Counted from the stretch's first letter, positions 1 to 7,790 are shown. The stretch: DNA of 12,650 bases from Clostridiales bacterium (GCA_031289625.1 JAITPB010000119.1:1-12650); one strand, 5' to 3'. The notes: generated from the sequence alone by a model not told the origin. Translations and numbers: made by a program.

Positions 1-831
1 ACGCATCTGCTGGCGCAGGCTTTGCTCATTGTCGCGCCGCTGTTTGCGGCGGTGCTGGCCGTCGGCGTCCTCACCAATGTGGCGCAGGTGGGCTGGAAAG
101 TCACGACGAACGCTTTACGGCCCAAGTTCTCGCGGATGAACCCCATCTCCGGCGCGAAAAGACTTTTTTCCGCGCAGATTCTTGTGGATCTCTGTAAATC
201 ACTGTTAAAATTTGCAATCATCGGATATGTCATCTATAATGCTTTAAAGCGTGAACTGGATCGTCTGCCGGCGCTGTCGGACATGGGGCTTTTTGAAAGC
301 GTCTCGTATCTGGGAGACTTGATCACGAGCTTGGGCCTGACGGTGGGCGGATGGTTTATTCTTATCGCGGCGCTGGATTACGCCTATACGCGTTTCAAGC
401 ACAGCAAACAGCTGCGCATGAGCAAGCAGGAAGTCAAAGACGAATATAAAATGAGCGAAGGCAACCCGCAGATCAAAGGCCAGATCAAACAAAGAATGCG
501 GGAAGCCTCTATGCGGCGCATGATGCAGGACGTGCCAGGCGCCGATGTGATTGTCACCAACCCAACGCATTACGCCGTGGCGCTGCGCTATGACAGACAA
601 ACAGCGCGAGCGCCCGTGGTCGTCGCCAAGGGCGCGGATCATCTGGCCAGGCGCATCAAAGAAGCAGGGCTGGAACATCATGTGGCCATTGCCGAGAACA
701 AGGAACTGGCCAGAACGCTCTACGTCTCGGTGGATGTCGGCCATGAGATTCCGCCTGAACTCTATGAGGCTGTCGCGGAAATTTTGGCCTTTGTGTACAA
801 ATTGAAGCATAAGGGAAAGGGATCTTTATGA
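1..831 (+). CDS. flhB: Flagellar export protein FlhB, 5' end missing
   Basis: FlhB is the substrate-specificity switch of the flagellar type III export apparatus, a membrane protein with a cytoplasmic autocleaving domain. The reading frame is open from base 1, so the start lies upstream; 276 residues are visible of the usual 350-380, and the first membrane helix is missing. Hydrophobic segments lie near visible residues 5-27, 66-82 and 111-128. A basic linker follows, then the autocleavage motif NPTH at visible residues 187-190 (bases 559-570), where FlhB proteins cut themselves between N and P. The conserved stretch after it (HYAVALRYD, then APVVVAKG) is intact, so a functional protein is expected. 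The stop overlaps the flhA start (ATGA at 828-831), which suggests translational coupling. The TTG at base 22 is internal and not a real start. Family assignment is certain; only the truncation limits it. Confidence 0.97.
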   Translation, partial: THLLAQALLIVAPLFAAVLAVGVLTNVAQVGWKVTTNALRPKFSRMNPISGAKRLFSAQILVDLCKSLLKFAIIGYVIYNALKRELDRLPALSDMGLFESVSYLGDLITSLGLTVGGWFILIAALDYAYTRFKHSKQLRMSKQEVKDEYKMSEGNPQIKGQIKQRMREASMRRMMQDVPGADVIVTNPTHYAVALRYDRQTARAPVVVAKGADHLARRIKEAGLEHHVAIAENKELARTLYVSVDVGHEIPPELYEAVAEILAFVYKLKHKGKGSL

Positions 832-2873
832 ACATACGGGAAACCGCTCTGGGCGCGGTCATTGTCGCGATCATCATATTTATTATTATACCGCTGCCAA
901 CGCCGCTTTTGGATTTCCTGTTGATGCTCAATATCACGCTGGGCCTGATCATTCTCTTGAACGCGTTGTATTCCAGCGAGCCGCTGGACATGTCGCTTTT
1001 CCCTACCATACTGCTGGTCACCACGCTCTTTCGCCTGGTACTCAACATCTCCACCACGCGCCTCATTTTGGTCAAAGGCTACGCGGGTGAAGTGGTCAAC
1101 ACCTTCGGCGGTTTCGTCGCGGGCGGCAACATGATCGTAGGCGTGCTGATCTTCGTGATCATTGTCATCGTCAATTTTATGGTCATTACAAAAGGTTCTG
1201 AGCGCGTAGCGGAGGTCACGGCGCGTTTTACTTTGGACGCCATGCCGGGCAAGCAAATGGCCATCGACGCGGACTTAAACGCGGGCATCATCGACGACAA
1301 CGAAGCCAAGCAGCGCCGCAAAAAAATCTCCGACGAGTCCAATTTTTACGGCGCTATGGATGGCGCCAGCAAGTTTGTCAAAGGAGACGCCATCGCGGGC
1401 ATCCTGATCACTTTTATCAACATCGCCGCCGGGCTGACTTTGGGCGTGACCGGCTTGGCTACGGGAGTACCCTTGTCTTTGAACGACGCGGCGGCAAAAT
1501 ATACCGTGATGACCATCGGGGACGGCCTGGTCAGTCAAATCCCCGCTCTTTTAATTTCCACCGCCACCGGCCTTCTCGTGACCAAAGCCACCAGTGACAG
1601 CGAAATTTCCCTGACCTTCACCCGGCAATTATTCAGCCAGCCCCTCACTCTGATCATTTCAGGCGCCGTGATCGCCTTTATGGGCGCCGTGACGCCTCTG
1701 CCCTGGTATATCTTTCTCCCCTTCGGCATTTTTCTGATGTACTACGGCACGGTCATCAACCGCCGGACGCGCCTGGCCGATGTGCAAACAGAAATCACGG
1801 CGGACGAAATCGAAGCGGAAGAAGTGCGCCGCCCCGAAAATGTCGTCTCGCTGCTCAACGTCGATCCCATTTTGCTGCTGTTCGGTTATGGGCTGATTCC
1901 CTTGGTGGACTCCAGCCAGGGCGGTGATTTGTTGGATCGGGTCGTTATGATCCGCCGGCAGATCGCGTTAGAGCTGGGCGCCGTCGTGCCGGTAATCCGT
2001 CTGCGGGACGACATTAAGCTCAGCCCCAATCAGTACAAGATCCTGATCAAAGACGTCGAAGTTGCCTCCGGAGACATATTGTTCGATCATTACATGGCGA
2101 TGAACCCAGGCGGCATCGAAGAAGAAATTGAAGGCATCGAAACGGTGGAGCCGTATCTGGGTCTGCCTGCCTTGTGGATCACGGAAAGCCAGCGGGAACG
2201 CGCGGAAACCCTCGGCTACACAGTGGTCGATCCGCCCGCCATCATCGCGACGCACCTGACGGAAGTCGTCCGCGCGCACCTCTATGAACTATTGTCGCGC
2301 CAGGATGTTCAAGCGTTGCTCGACAACGTCAAAACGTCTCATCCTATCTTAGTGGAAGAATTGGCGCCTAAGCTCATGACGGTGGGCGAAGTGCAGAAAG
2401 TGCTGTCCAATTTACTGCGGGAAGGCATTTCCATCCGGGATCTGGTCACGATTCTGGAGACCCTGGCCGATTACGCGGCGCTGAACCGGGACACGGACGC
2501 GTTGACGGAATTTGTGCGGCAGGCCCTGCGCAGAGCCATTTCAAACCAATATTTCGACGCCTCAAGCCATTCCGTGCTGACGCTCGATCCAGAATTGGAG
2601 CAGATCATTCTGGCCAACATCCGGCATACAGAGCAGGGCTCCTTTATCGCCCTAGAGCCGGATATCACCCAGCGAATGCTCGGCAGCCTGGCCGATCAAA
2701 TGCGGAAACTAACCTCCATGGGGTTGCAGCCCATCATTTTGACATCGCCCTCGGTGCGTCCGGTTTTCAAACGGCTGGCGGAACAGGCGGCGCCGGATCT
2801 GGTGGTACTGAGTTACAATGAAGTGGAACCTTCGGCGGAAATACAGTCCGCGGGGATGGTGAGCGTATCTTGA
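828..2873 (+). CDS. flhA: Flagellar export gate protein FlhA
   Basis: FlhA is the large subunit of the flagellar type III export gate; it couples proton motive force to export and docks chaperone-substrate complexes on its cytoplasmic nonamer ring. The protein has 681 residues, the usual family length. The N-terminal half (about residues 1-320) is strongly hydrophobic with a pattern consistent with eight membrane helices. The FHIPEP-family signature between the helices is clear: RFTLDAMPGKQMAIDADLN, with the acidic residues Asp147 and Asp149; the family has a conserved Asp here that is needed for proton coupling. About residues 330-681 form the soluble domain. The start ATG overlaps the flhB stop, and the upstream AAGGGAAAGG in the flhB end can serve as ribosome site. 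The end overlaps the flhF TTG start. No frameshift or missing region is visible. Confidence 0.98.
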   Translation: MNIRETALGAVIVAIIIFIIIPLPTPLLDFLLMLNITLGLIILLNALYSSEPLDMSLFPTILLVTTLFRLVLNISTTRLILVKGYAGEVVNTFGGFVAGGNMIVGVLIFVIIVIVNFMVITKGSERVAEVTARFTLDAMPGKQMAIDADLNAGIIDDNEAKQRRKKISDESNFYGAMDGASKFVKGDAIAGILITFINIAAGLTLGVTGLATGVPLSLNDAAAKYTVMTIGDGLVSQIPALLISTATGLLVTKATSDSEISLTFTRQLFSQPLTLIISGAVIAFMGAVTPLPWYIFLPFGIFLMYYGTVINRRTRLADVQTEITADEIEAEEVRRPENVVSLLNVDPILLLFGYGLIPLVDSSQGGDLLDRVVMIRRQIALELGAVVPVIRLRDDIKLSPNQYKILIKDVEVASGDILFDHYMAMNPGGIEEEIEGIETVEPYLGLPALWITESQRERAETLGYTVVDPPAIIATHLTEVVRAHLYELLSRQDVQALLDNVKTSHPILVEELAPKLMTVGEVQKVLSNLLREGISIRDLVTILETLADYAALNRDTDALTEFVRQALRRAISNQYFDASSHSVLTLDPELEQIILANIRHTEQGSFIALEPDITQRMLGSLADQMRKLTSMGLQPIILTSPSVRPVFKRLAEQAAPDLVVLSYNEVEPSAEIQSAGMVSVS

Positions 2874-4036
2874 AAATGAAAAAATATGAGGCTGGCACCG
2901 AACGGGAAGCGATTGACAAAGTCAAAAATGAGCTGGGGCTGGACGCCCTCATCCTGAATATTCGCAAGACAAAACCACGGGGCGTTTTTTCCCTGTTCCG
3001 CAAGCCTACGGTGGAGATTACGGCGGCTTATGACCCGCCGGAAAACCGTCTCAAAAAAATTGAGGAGCTGCGCGATCCCAAACAGGACAGCGCGCTCCGA
3101 GCTGGCTCGCAAGAGCAGATTCACATATTGGAAAAAAAATTGTCCACGGCCGAGGATCTGCTGGGCAAGCTGATGGGCCAGCTCAGCATCGCCCAGCAGA
3201 TCAGCCAGTCCAGCGGCGCGCGCAAATACGAAAACCGCATTATCCAGTTGTTTTATGACACGCTGGTCAACCAGGGCGTTACGCCCGAAATCGCGGACAA
3301 AGTGATGGAGGACGCCAATTCCATCGACGACGCTTCGAAGATCGACATTCAGCTGGTCTCCAAAATTATTTACAACACGATCCTCCGCATCCTGGGCCCG
3401 GCGGAGCCGATTGAAATGATCCATACAAAACGCACGCGCTACGTACTCTTCATGGGGCCGACAGGCGTAGGCAAGACGACCACCATTGCCAAAATATCGT
3501 CTATTTTAATGCTGTATCACAACCTGAAAGTGCGGCTGATGACCGCGGACACTTATCGAATTGCGGCCATTGAACAGCTGAAAACCTACGCGGAAATCCT
3601 CGGCCTGGATGTGGACGTCATCTATAACAGCCAAGACTTGGAAAATCACCTGGATCCTATCCGCGATCAGGACAACGACGTGGTTCTGATCGATACGGCG
3701 GGCCGGTCTCACCGGAATCGCGAAAACTTTAAGGAGCTGGGGGAATTGCTGGCCTTGCTGCCGGACAGCGTCAAGCTGCTGACATTGAGCATGACGACCA
3801 AGTACGAAGACATGCTGAGCATCGTAAATGCGTACGCCACGTTAACCGACTATAAACTGGTCTTTACCAAACTGGATGAAACTACCTGCTTTGGATCGAT
3901 CCTCAATATCTCTTATTTAACAGGCAAACGGATTGCGTACATCACCAATGGACAGAACGTGCCAGACGACATCAAAATCGCTCATCCGGAAATGATTACA
4001 AAAGCCTTGCTGGGAATGGGAGGCGAAGCTTTCTGA
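2870..4036 (+). CDS. flhF: Flagellar SRP-type GTPase FlhF
   Basis: FlhF is the third SRP-family GTPase; it localises early flagellar components to the correct membrane site, and its GTP hydrolysis is stimulated by FlhG. The 388-residue protein has a basic N-terminal B domain (about 1-110), a helical N domain (about 120-185) and a G domain. In the G domain I see the P-loop GPTGVGKT at 196-203, the SRP-family insertion-box region around ADTYRIAAIEQLKTYAE, the G3 motif DTAGR at 275-279 and the G4 motif TKLD at 333-336, so the nucleotide site is complete. I chose the TTG at 2870, which overlaps the flhA stop, because GGTGAG at 2858-2863 lies 6 bases before it. An ATG two codons later (2876) would be 12 bases from that site and cannot be excluded. 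The stop overlaps the flhG start by one base. Confidence 0.97.
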   Translation: MKMKKYEAGTEREAIDKVKNELGLDALILNIRKTKPRGVFSLFRKPTVEITAAYDPPENRLKKIEELRDPKQDSALRAGSQEQIHILEKKLSTAEDLLGKLMGQLSIAQQISQSSGARKYENRIIQLFYDTLVNQGVTPEIADKVMEDANSIDDASKIDIQLVSKIIYNTILRILGPAEPIEMIHTKRTRYVLFMGPTGVGKTTTIAKISSILMLYHNLKVRLMTADTYRIAAIEQLKTYAEILGLDVDVIYNSQDLENHLDPIRDQDNDVVLIDTAGRSHRNRENFKELGELLALLPDSVKLLTLSMTTKYEDMLSIVNAYATLTDYKLVFTKLDETTCFGSILNISYLTGKRIAYITNGQNVPDDIKIAHPEMITKALLGMGGEAF

Positions 4037-4923
4037 TGGATCAAGCCAATCGGCTGCGCGATATCGTCAAACAAAGAGACAGTCAGCTGGGGCTGGGCAA
4101 GGAGCCAATCACCGCCCGCGTCATCACAGTCACGAGCGGGAAAGGCGGCGTGGGCAAATCTAATTTGACCTTAAACCTGGCCATTCAGCTGCGTAAATTG
4201 GATAAACGCGTCGTCATCATTGACGCCGACCTTGGATTGGCGAACATAGAAGTATTGACCGGGATCATCCCCCGGTATAATTTCGGCGACGTGGTAAACG
4301 CTAAAATGAGTTTGACAGCCGCGCTGACGGAAGGGCCGATGGGCATCAAATTTCTCTCTGGCGGCGCGGGCCTTACAGCCCTGGCGAATCTCAATGAAAG
4401 ACAGATCGCCACGGTGATCAACAGTTTCGGCAAGCTGGACGAGATCTCCGATATTATTTTGATTGACACGGGCGCCGGGATTTCCCGAAATGTGATCAAC
4501 TACGTCAAAGCCTCTTCTGAAACCATACTGCTGGTCACACCAGAACCCACTTCTATCGCGGACGCTTACGCCATTATGAAGGCGGCGCGAAAAGAAAGCG
4601 ATGTCATCCCGATTTTAAAAATCGTGGTCAACCTGGTGAATCACTATATGGAAGGCATTGATATCTTTGAAAGGCTGAATAAAGTGGCGGAGCAGTTTTT
4701 GAGTATTCAATTGCAAAGGCTGGGCATTATACCCACCGATAGCTGCATGGTGCGCGCCGTAAAGCGGCAGGAACCGCTCGCCACTTGTTTTCCTACGTCG
4801 GAAGCGATGAAAAGCATTGAGAATATCAGTCTGCGGCTGTTGAATATGGAGCCCAAGTACAATCTCAACTACACTGGAATCACATCTTTTATGAACCGTC
4901 TGGTCAGCAATTTCAGAGCGTAA
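4036..4923 (+). CDS. flhG: Flagellum number regulator FlhG (MinD/ParA-type ATPase, YlxH)
   Basis: FlhG is a MinD-like ATPase that works with FlhF to limit the number and set the pattern of flagella. The 295-residue protein begins with DQANRLR at residues 2-8, which fits the DQAxxLR motif known in FlhG as the FlhF GTPase-activating segment. The deviant Walker A motif GKGGVGKS spans 35-42, with the signature Lys36 that marks dimerising MinD-type ATPases and Lys41 in the loop. The switch I region has DADLGLANIEVLTG, and a Walker B-like DIILIDTGAG follows. The last 15 or so residues (SFMNRLVSNFRA) look amphipathic, consistent with a MinD-like membrane-targeting helix. The start (ATG in TGATG) overlaps the flhF stop, fitting the FlhF-FlhG partnership. 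MinD itself is unlikely because of the DQAxxLR extension and the context. Confidence 0.96.
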   Translation: MDQANRLRDIVKQRDSQLGLGKEPITARVITVTSGKGGVGKSNLTLNLAIQLRKLDKRVVIIDADLGLANIEVLTGIIPRYNFGDVVNAKMSLTAALTEGPMGIKFLSGGAGLTALANLNERQIATVINSFGKLDEISDIILIDTGAGISRNVINYVKASSETILLVTPEPTSIADAYAIMKAARKESDVIPILKIVVNLVNHYMEGIDIFERLNKVAEQFLSIQLQRLGIIPTDSCMVRAVKRQEPLATCFPTSEAMKSIENISLRLLNMEPKYNLNYTGITSFMNRLVSNFRA

Positions 4924-4956
4924 ACCCGCGGCGCTCCCGGAGAATGGAGGCGGAGA

Positions 4957-5604
4957 ATGATCATACAGCAGATTAAACCCGGCGTAAAAATCGAAATCAT
5001 GGCGCAGCGGGACGAAAACATCCGCGTCAGCCAGGCGGAACGGGTTTTAAACGGCAACGAAGTCTTGATTCACCTGCCTTTCGACAACGGTCAGCCTGTG
5101 TTCCTGCCCAAAAACGAAAGGTATACGCTTTTGTTTTATACAGACGCGGGGATTTTACGCTATGAAGGCGCCGTAAGAGATTATACCAAAGAAAATGGCG
5201 CCGACATGCTGATTGTCCGATTCGCCTCGCGGGGAGAGAAAATTCAGCGCCGCGAATTTTTTCGGCATGTCTGCCTGCTTCCGATGAAATTCATAACCGG
5301 CAAAAACGGCAGTAAAACCGTGACGGAAGGCGTCGCCAAAGATATCGGCGGCGGCGGCCTCCGTTTCGATACGAATGGGGAAATGAACGAAGGAGACCCT
5401 GTCAAGTCCGCGCTTCTGCTCAATGATATTTATCTCATTGTGGCGGGCGTCATTTTGCAAAAACGGCCTTTGGTCAAATCCCAGTACGCGTTTGAGTACC
5501 GGATCCAATTTACAGACATTCTGCAGCAGGAGCAGGAAAAAATCGTACAATATATTTTTCAAGAGCAGAGAAAAATGCTGCAAAAAGCGCGGACACGCGT
5601 GTAA
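4957..5604 (+). CDS. PilZ-domain c-di-GMP receptor, YcgR/MotI-type flagellar brake
   Basis: This 215-residue soluble protein has the layout of YcgR and Bacillus MotI (YpfA/DgrA): an N-terminal beta-rich domain (about 1-92) and a C-terminal PilZ domain (about 94-210). Proteins of this type bind cyclic di-GMP and then slow or disengage the flagellar motor by touching MotA or the rotor. The RxxxR motif is present (RREFFR at 98-103, with Arg99 and Arg103). The second motif, normally D/N-x-S-x-x-G, reads DIGGGG at 129-134, so the usual serine is a glycine (Gly131). The length is nearly that of MotI. The ATG is preceded by GGAGG and a second GGAG close by, and a gap of only 33 bases separates it from flhG. 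Its place between flhG and cheC supports a motility role. The brake function is inferred from family and context. Confidence 0.88.
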   Translation: MIIQQIKPGVKIEIMAQRDENIRVSQAERVLNGNEVLIHLPFDNGQPVFLPKNERYTLLFYTDAGILRYEGAVRDYTKENGADMLIVRFASRGEKIQRREFFRHVCLLPMKFITGKNGSKTVTEGVAKDIGGGGLRFDTNGEMNEGDPVKSALLLNDIYLIVAGVILQKRPLVKSQYAFEYRIQFTDILQQEQEKIVQYIFQEQRKMLQKARTRV

Positions 5605-5628
5605 ACTCATCCGAGACGGAGTGACGGT

Positions 5629-6237
5629 ATGAATTTTAATGCGAAGGAGTTTGATATATTAAAGGAGATTGGCAACATTGGCGCGGGCAACGCGGTGACG
5701 GCCCTGGCAAAACTGCTCCAAAAAAAAGTGGATATGCAAGTCCCTGTGATCAATCTGGTCGAGTTCAAAGACATCGCTTCCTTTCTGGGCGGCCCGGAAC
5801 AAATTGTCGTCGGCATTCTGGTACAAATCAGCGGCGATATCGAGGGGATGATGATGTTTTTAGTCCAGGAAGACTCGGCGGATGTTCTGATACGCGCCTT
5901 AATGAACGGCCTCTCCGCCGAAAAAAGAGAGAGCGGGTTTACAGAAATTGAACTCTCCGCACTGCAAGAAATCGGCAATATTTTGACCAGCTCTTATCTA
6001 GGCTCTCTCGCAGGGTTAATCCAAAAAAAAATCGTACCTTCGATCCCGTTTCTTTCTATCGATATGGCCAACGCCATTCTCAGCGTGCCTGCGATTGAAT
6101 TTGGCAAAGTGGCGGATAAAGCCTTGTTTATAGAATCCGTGTTTGAAGCGGACGGCGTAAGCGTGTCTGGGTATTTTCTGCTGATTCCCGACATATCTTC
6201 TTTGCGCGTGATCTTAACGTCACTGGGAGTCGAATGA
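5629..6237 (+). CDS. cheC: CheY-P phosphatase CheC
   Basis: CheC dephosphorylates CheY-P and binds CheD, linking the response regulator to receptor adaptation in Firmicute-type chemotaxis. The 202-residue protein shows both copies of the catalytic motif D/S-xxx-E-xx-N-x22-P. The first copy has Asp9, Glu13, Asn16 and Pro39; the second has Ser110, Glu114, Asn117 and Pro140. Both have exactly 22 residues between Asn and Pro, so two intact active sites are expected, as in B. subtilis CheC, unlike the single-site FliY and CheX. The two halves (EIGNIGAGN and EIGNILTSS) show the internal pseudo-symmetry of the family. A ribosome site GGAGTGA at 5618-5624 lies 4 bases before the ATG. cheD follows after one base, which matches the known CheC-CheD complex. 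Confidence 0.97.
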   Translation: MNFNAKEFDILKEIGNIGAGNAVTALAKLLQKKVDMQVPVINLVEFKDIASFLGGPEQIVVGILVQISGDIEGMMMFLVQEDSADVLIRALMNGLSAEKRESGFTEIELSALQEIGNILTSSYLGSLAGLIQKKIVPSIPFLSIDMANAILSVPAIEFGKVADKALFIESVFEADGVSVSGYFLLIPDISSLRVILTSLGVE

Positions 6238-6238
6238 T

Positions 6239-6727
6239 ATGCGGAATGGTATGATCATTGTAGGCATGGCTGATTTAAACGCCGCCAAAAGCCCAGGCGC
6301 GCTGACAACGCTGGGCCTGGGTTCCTGTGTAGGAATCGCCTTGTACGACGCGGTTCATAAAGTGGCGGGCCTGGCGCATATCATGCTGCCCGATTCCCGG
6401 CTGATACAAAACAACGGCAACATCGCGAAGTTCGCGGACACCGCCACGGTACGGCTGATTACCGACATGACGCGCATGGGCGCGCGGAAAGAACTGCTGA
6501 AAGCCAAACTCGCCGGCGGCGCCCAGATGTTTGCTTTTAATACCACCAACGAAAGTATGCGCATCGGGGATCGCAACGTGGAAGCCACGCTGAAACTTTT
6601 AAAACAGCTAAACATTCCTGTTCTCGCGCAAGACACGGGAAATACTTATGGCAGGACGGTTGAATTATACGCGGACGACGGACGCTTCCTGATCAAAACC
6701 ATCGGTCACGGAACGCGCGTGTTATGA
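6239..6727 (+). CDS. cheD: Chemoreceptor glutamine deamidase CheD
   Basis: CheD deamidates specific glutamines on methyl-accepting chemotaxis receptors, raising their signalling; CheC binding controls this. The 162-residue protein has the family core TLGLGSCVGIALYD with the catalytic Cys30, and His47 in LAHIMLPDS. The Cys-to-His spacing of 17 matches that recalled for Thermotoga CheD (Cys27, His44), and Thr24 falls where the third catalytic residue is expected. Other family motifs are KFADTAT at 64-70 and KLAGGAQMF at 90-98. The start at 6239 is one base after the cheC stop, with GGGAG about 9 bases upstream inside cheC. A second in-frame ATG (codon 5, base 6251) starts the conserved MIIVGMAD stretch and is an alternative with a poorer ribosome site. 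Nothing looks damaged. Confidence 0.97.
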   Translation: MRNGMIIVGMADLNAAKSPGALTTLGLGSCVGIALYDAVHKVAGLAHIMLPDSRLIQNNGNIAKFADTATVRLITDMTRMGARKELLKAKLAGGAQMFAFNTTNESMRIGDRNVEATLKLLKQLNIPVLAQDTGNTYGRTVELYADDGRFLIKTIGHGTRVL

Positions 6728-6735
6728 GGTGAACT

Positions 6736-6969
6736 ATGCTCGAAAAAATGCGCATCAAAATTTGCCTGGCCGTCTGCCTGATCGTAACGGCCGTCGGCCT
6801 TATCAAAAATATTTCATTCATGGATTTGGGGCTGCTGTTGATTTTTGCCATCGCCGTTTTCTACCCTCTGGGCGCCATCATGGAAAACGAATTCAAAAAG
6901 AGCTGGCCCGGCCGTTCAAAAAATATTGACGAGACTTCTATGGAGCCTCATAATGATAGCGAAGCTTAA
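6736..6969 (+). CDS. Small two-helix membrane protein, function unknown
   Basis: This gene encodes a 77-residue protein that I do not recognise. It starts with a short basic segment (LEKMRIK), then has two hydrophobic stretches, about residues 8-24 and 31-49, joined by a short turn with Asn and Asp. A charged, hydrophilic tail follows (ENEFKKSW onward, ending in HNDSEA). This predicts two membrane helices with the tail probably in the cytoplasm. A ribosome site GAGGTGA at 6726-6732 overlaps the cheD stop and is close (3 bases) to the ATG at 6736; an in-frame ATG at 6748 is an alternative. It lies 8 bases after cheD and 53 bases before the sigma-factor gene, so it is surely co-transcribed. A shifted overlapping ORF (6729-6929) is not favoured because it is Arg/His-rich and has no membrane pattern. 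Confidence 0.78.
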   Translation: MLEKMRIKICLAVCLIVTAVGLIKNISFMDLGLLLIFAIAVFYPLGAIMENEFKKSWPGRSKNIDETSMEPHNDSEA

Positions 6970-7008
6970 AGCCTGTGGGGAACGGCAAAGCATGGCGCTA
7001 AAAGGAAC

Positions 7009-7015
7009 AGGAGGG
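7009..7015 (+). promoter_or_regulatory. Ribosome binding site of the sigma-factor gene
   Basis: AGGAGGG lies 7 bases before the ATG at 7023. It is the most complete Shine-Dalgarno sequence among the fla/che genes in this window and fixes the start. It suggests that the sigma factor is translated well by itself, even though the 53-base gap separates it from the gene before. Confidence 0.85.
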
Positions 7016-7022
7016 CCTCCGG

Positions 7023-7790
7023 ATGGAAGACGCGGAAAAGGTGTGGAAATCCTACGCCGCGACCAAAGACCCCGCGCTTAGGCAGCAATTGATCCTGGAG
7101 TACGCGTCTTTGGTGAAATTTATCGCAGGCAGGCTCTCCATTTATATAGGCCAGCATGTGGATTACGATGATTTGGTCAGCTTCGGCATATTCGGCCTGA
7201 TCGACGCCATCGATAAATTTGACGTCGCGAAAGGCAATAAATTCGAGACATACGCGTCGCGCCGGATCCGGGGCGCCATTATAGACAGCATCCGGAAGAT
7301 GGATTGGGCGCCGAGAAGCGTCCGCGAGCGAAACAAAAAACTCAGCCAGGCTTTCATGGAACTGGAATCAGAACTGGGCCGCGAACCCGCCGATCAGGAA
7401 ATAGCCGATAAGCTGAATCTGTCGTTGGCGGAGACACAGAAAATCATTTCCAAAAGCGCCGCGCTGTCCCTCATTTCACTAGACGGTTTCCTGGAGCAAA
7501 ACCAGGGAAGAGATCACAGCATTACCCCCACGGATGGCGAATATGCCAAAACGCCGGACAAAAGCTATGAAGAACAAGAAATGAAAGAAATTTTAGCCCG
7601 CGCAATCGATAAATTAAATGATCAGGAAAAAAAAGTGATCACGCTGTACTATTATGAGCAATTGACTGTGAAAGAGATCAGCGCTGTGATGGGCGTATCG
7701 GAATCCCGCGTTTCTCAAATTCACACCAAAGCCATTATGCGGCTTCAAACTCGATTGGGCAAACATAAATCTTTGCTGTTTGAAAAGTGA
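7023..7790 (+). CDS. fliA: Motility RNA polymerase sigma factor, FliA/SigD (sigma-28) family
   Basis: This 255-residue protein directs RNA polymerase to late flagellar and chemotaxis promoters. Region 2 (about 24-95) has the sigma-28 hallmarks: YDDLVSFGIFGLIDAIDKFD for core binding, then FETYASRRIRGAIIDSIRKMDW for -10 recognition. Region 3 covers about 98-160. Region 4 (about 188-250) has the helix-turn-helix LTVKEISAVMGVSESRVSQI for -35 recognition. No anti-sigma (FlgM) gene is in the window. As in the B. subtilis fla/che operon, the gene lies far downstream of the export and chemotaxis genes and has no obvious promoter in the short gap before it. Its level would therefore depend on long-range operon transcription. 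The name sigD or whiG could equally be used; sporulation-type WhiG is less likely in this context. Confidence 0.96.
   Translation: MEDAEKVWKSYAATKDPALRQQLILEYASLVKFIAGRLSIYIGQHVDYDDLVSFGIFGLIDAIDKFDVAKGNKFETYASRRIRGAIIDSIRKMDWAPRSVRERNKKLSQAFMELESELGREPADQEIADKLNLSLAETQKIISKSAALSLISLDGFLEQNQGRDHSITPTDGEYAKTPDKSYEEQEMKEILARAIDKLNDQEKKVITLYYYEQLTVKEISAVMGVSESRVSQIHTKAIMRLQTRLGKHKSLLFEK

Noticed and set aside
244..1256. Antisense ORFs of 188, 139 and 164 codons opposite flhB/flhA
   Set aside because: They are His/Arg/Gln-rich, without domain character, and overlap each other and conserved FlhB/FlhA codons.
2813..3424. Long antisense ORF of 203 codons opposite flhA/flhF
   Set aside because: It lies wholly opposite well-recognised coding sequence, shows no known motif and has no ribosome site of note; such shadows arise from codon bias on the coding strand.
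6023..6031. A9 tract in cheC, with A8 tracts at 5720-5727, 3132-3139, 7627-7634 and 7881-7888, as possible slippage or phase-variation sites
   Set aside because: All are in frame and encode Lys-Lys; AAA is simply the favoured Lys codon here, and similar runs occur in many of the genes, so no specific switch is indicated.
7010..7020. GGAGGGCCTCC palindrome containing the sigma-gene ribosome site
   Set aside because: As RNA it can form only a 3-bp stem with a 5-base loop, too weak to block the ribosome.
7404..7411. GCCGATAA, a perfect match to the sigma-28 -10 element, inside the sigma gene itself
   Set aside because: No TAAA-like -35 element lies 14-16 bases upstream, and the bases encode conserved-looking sigma region 3 residues; probably chance.
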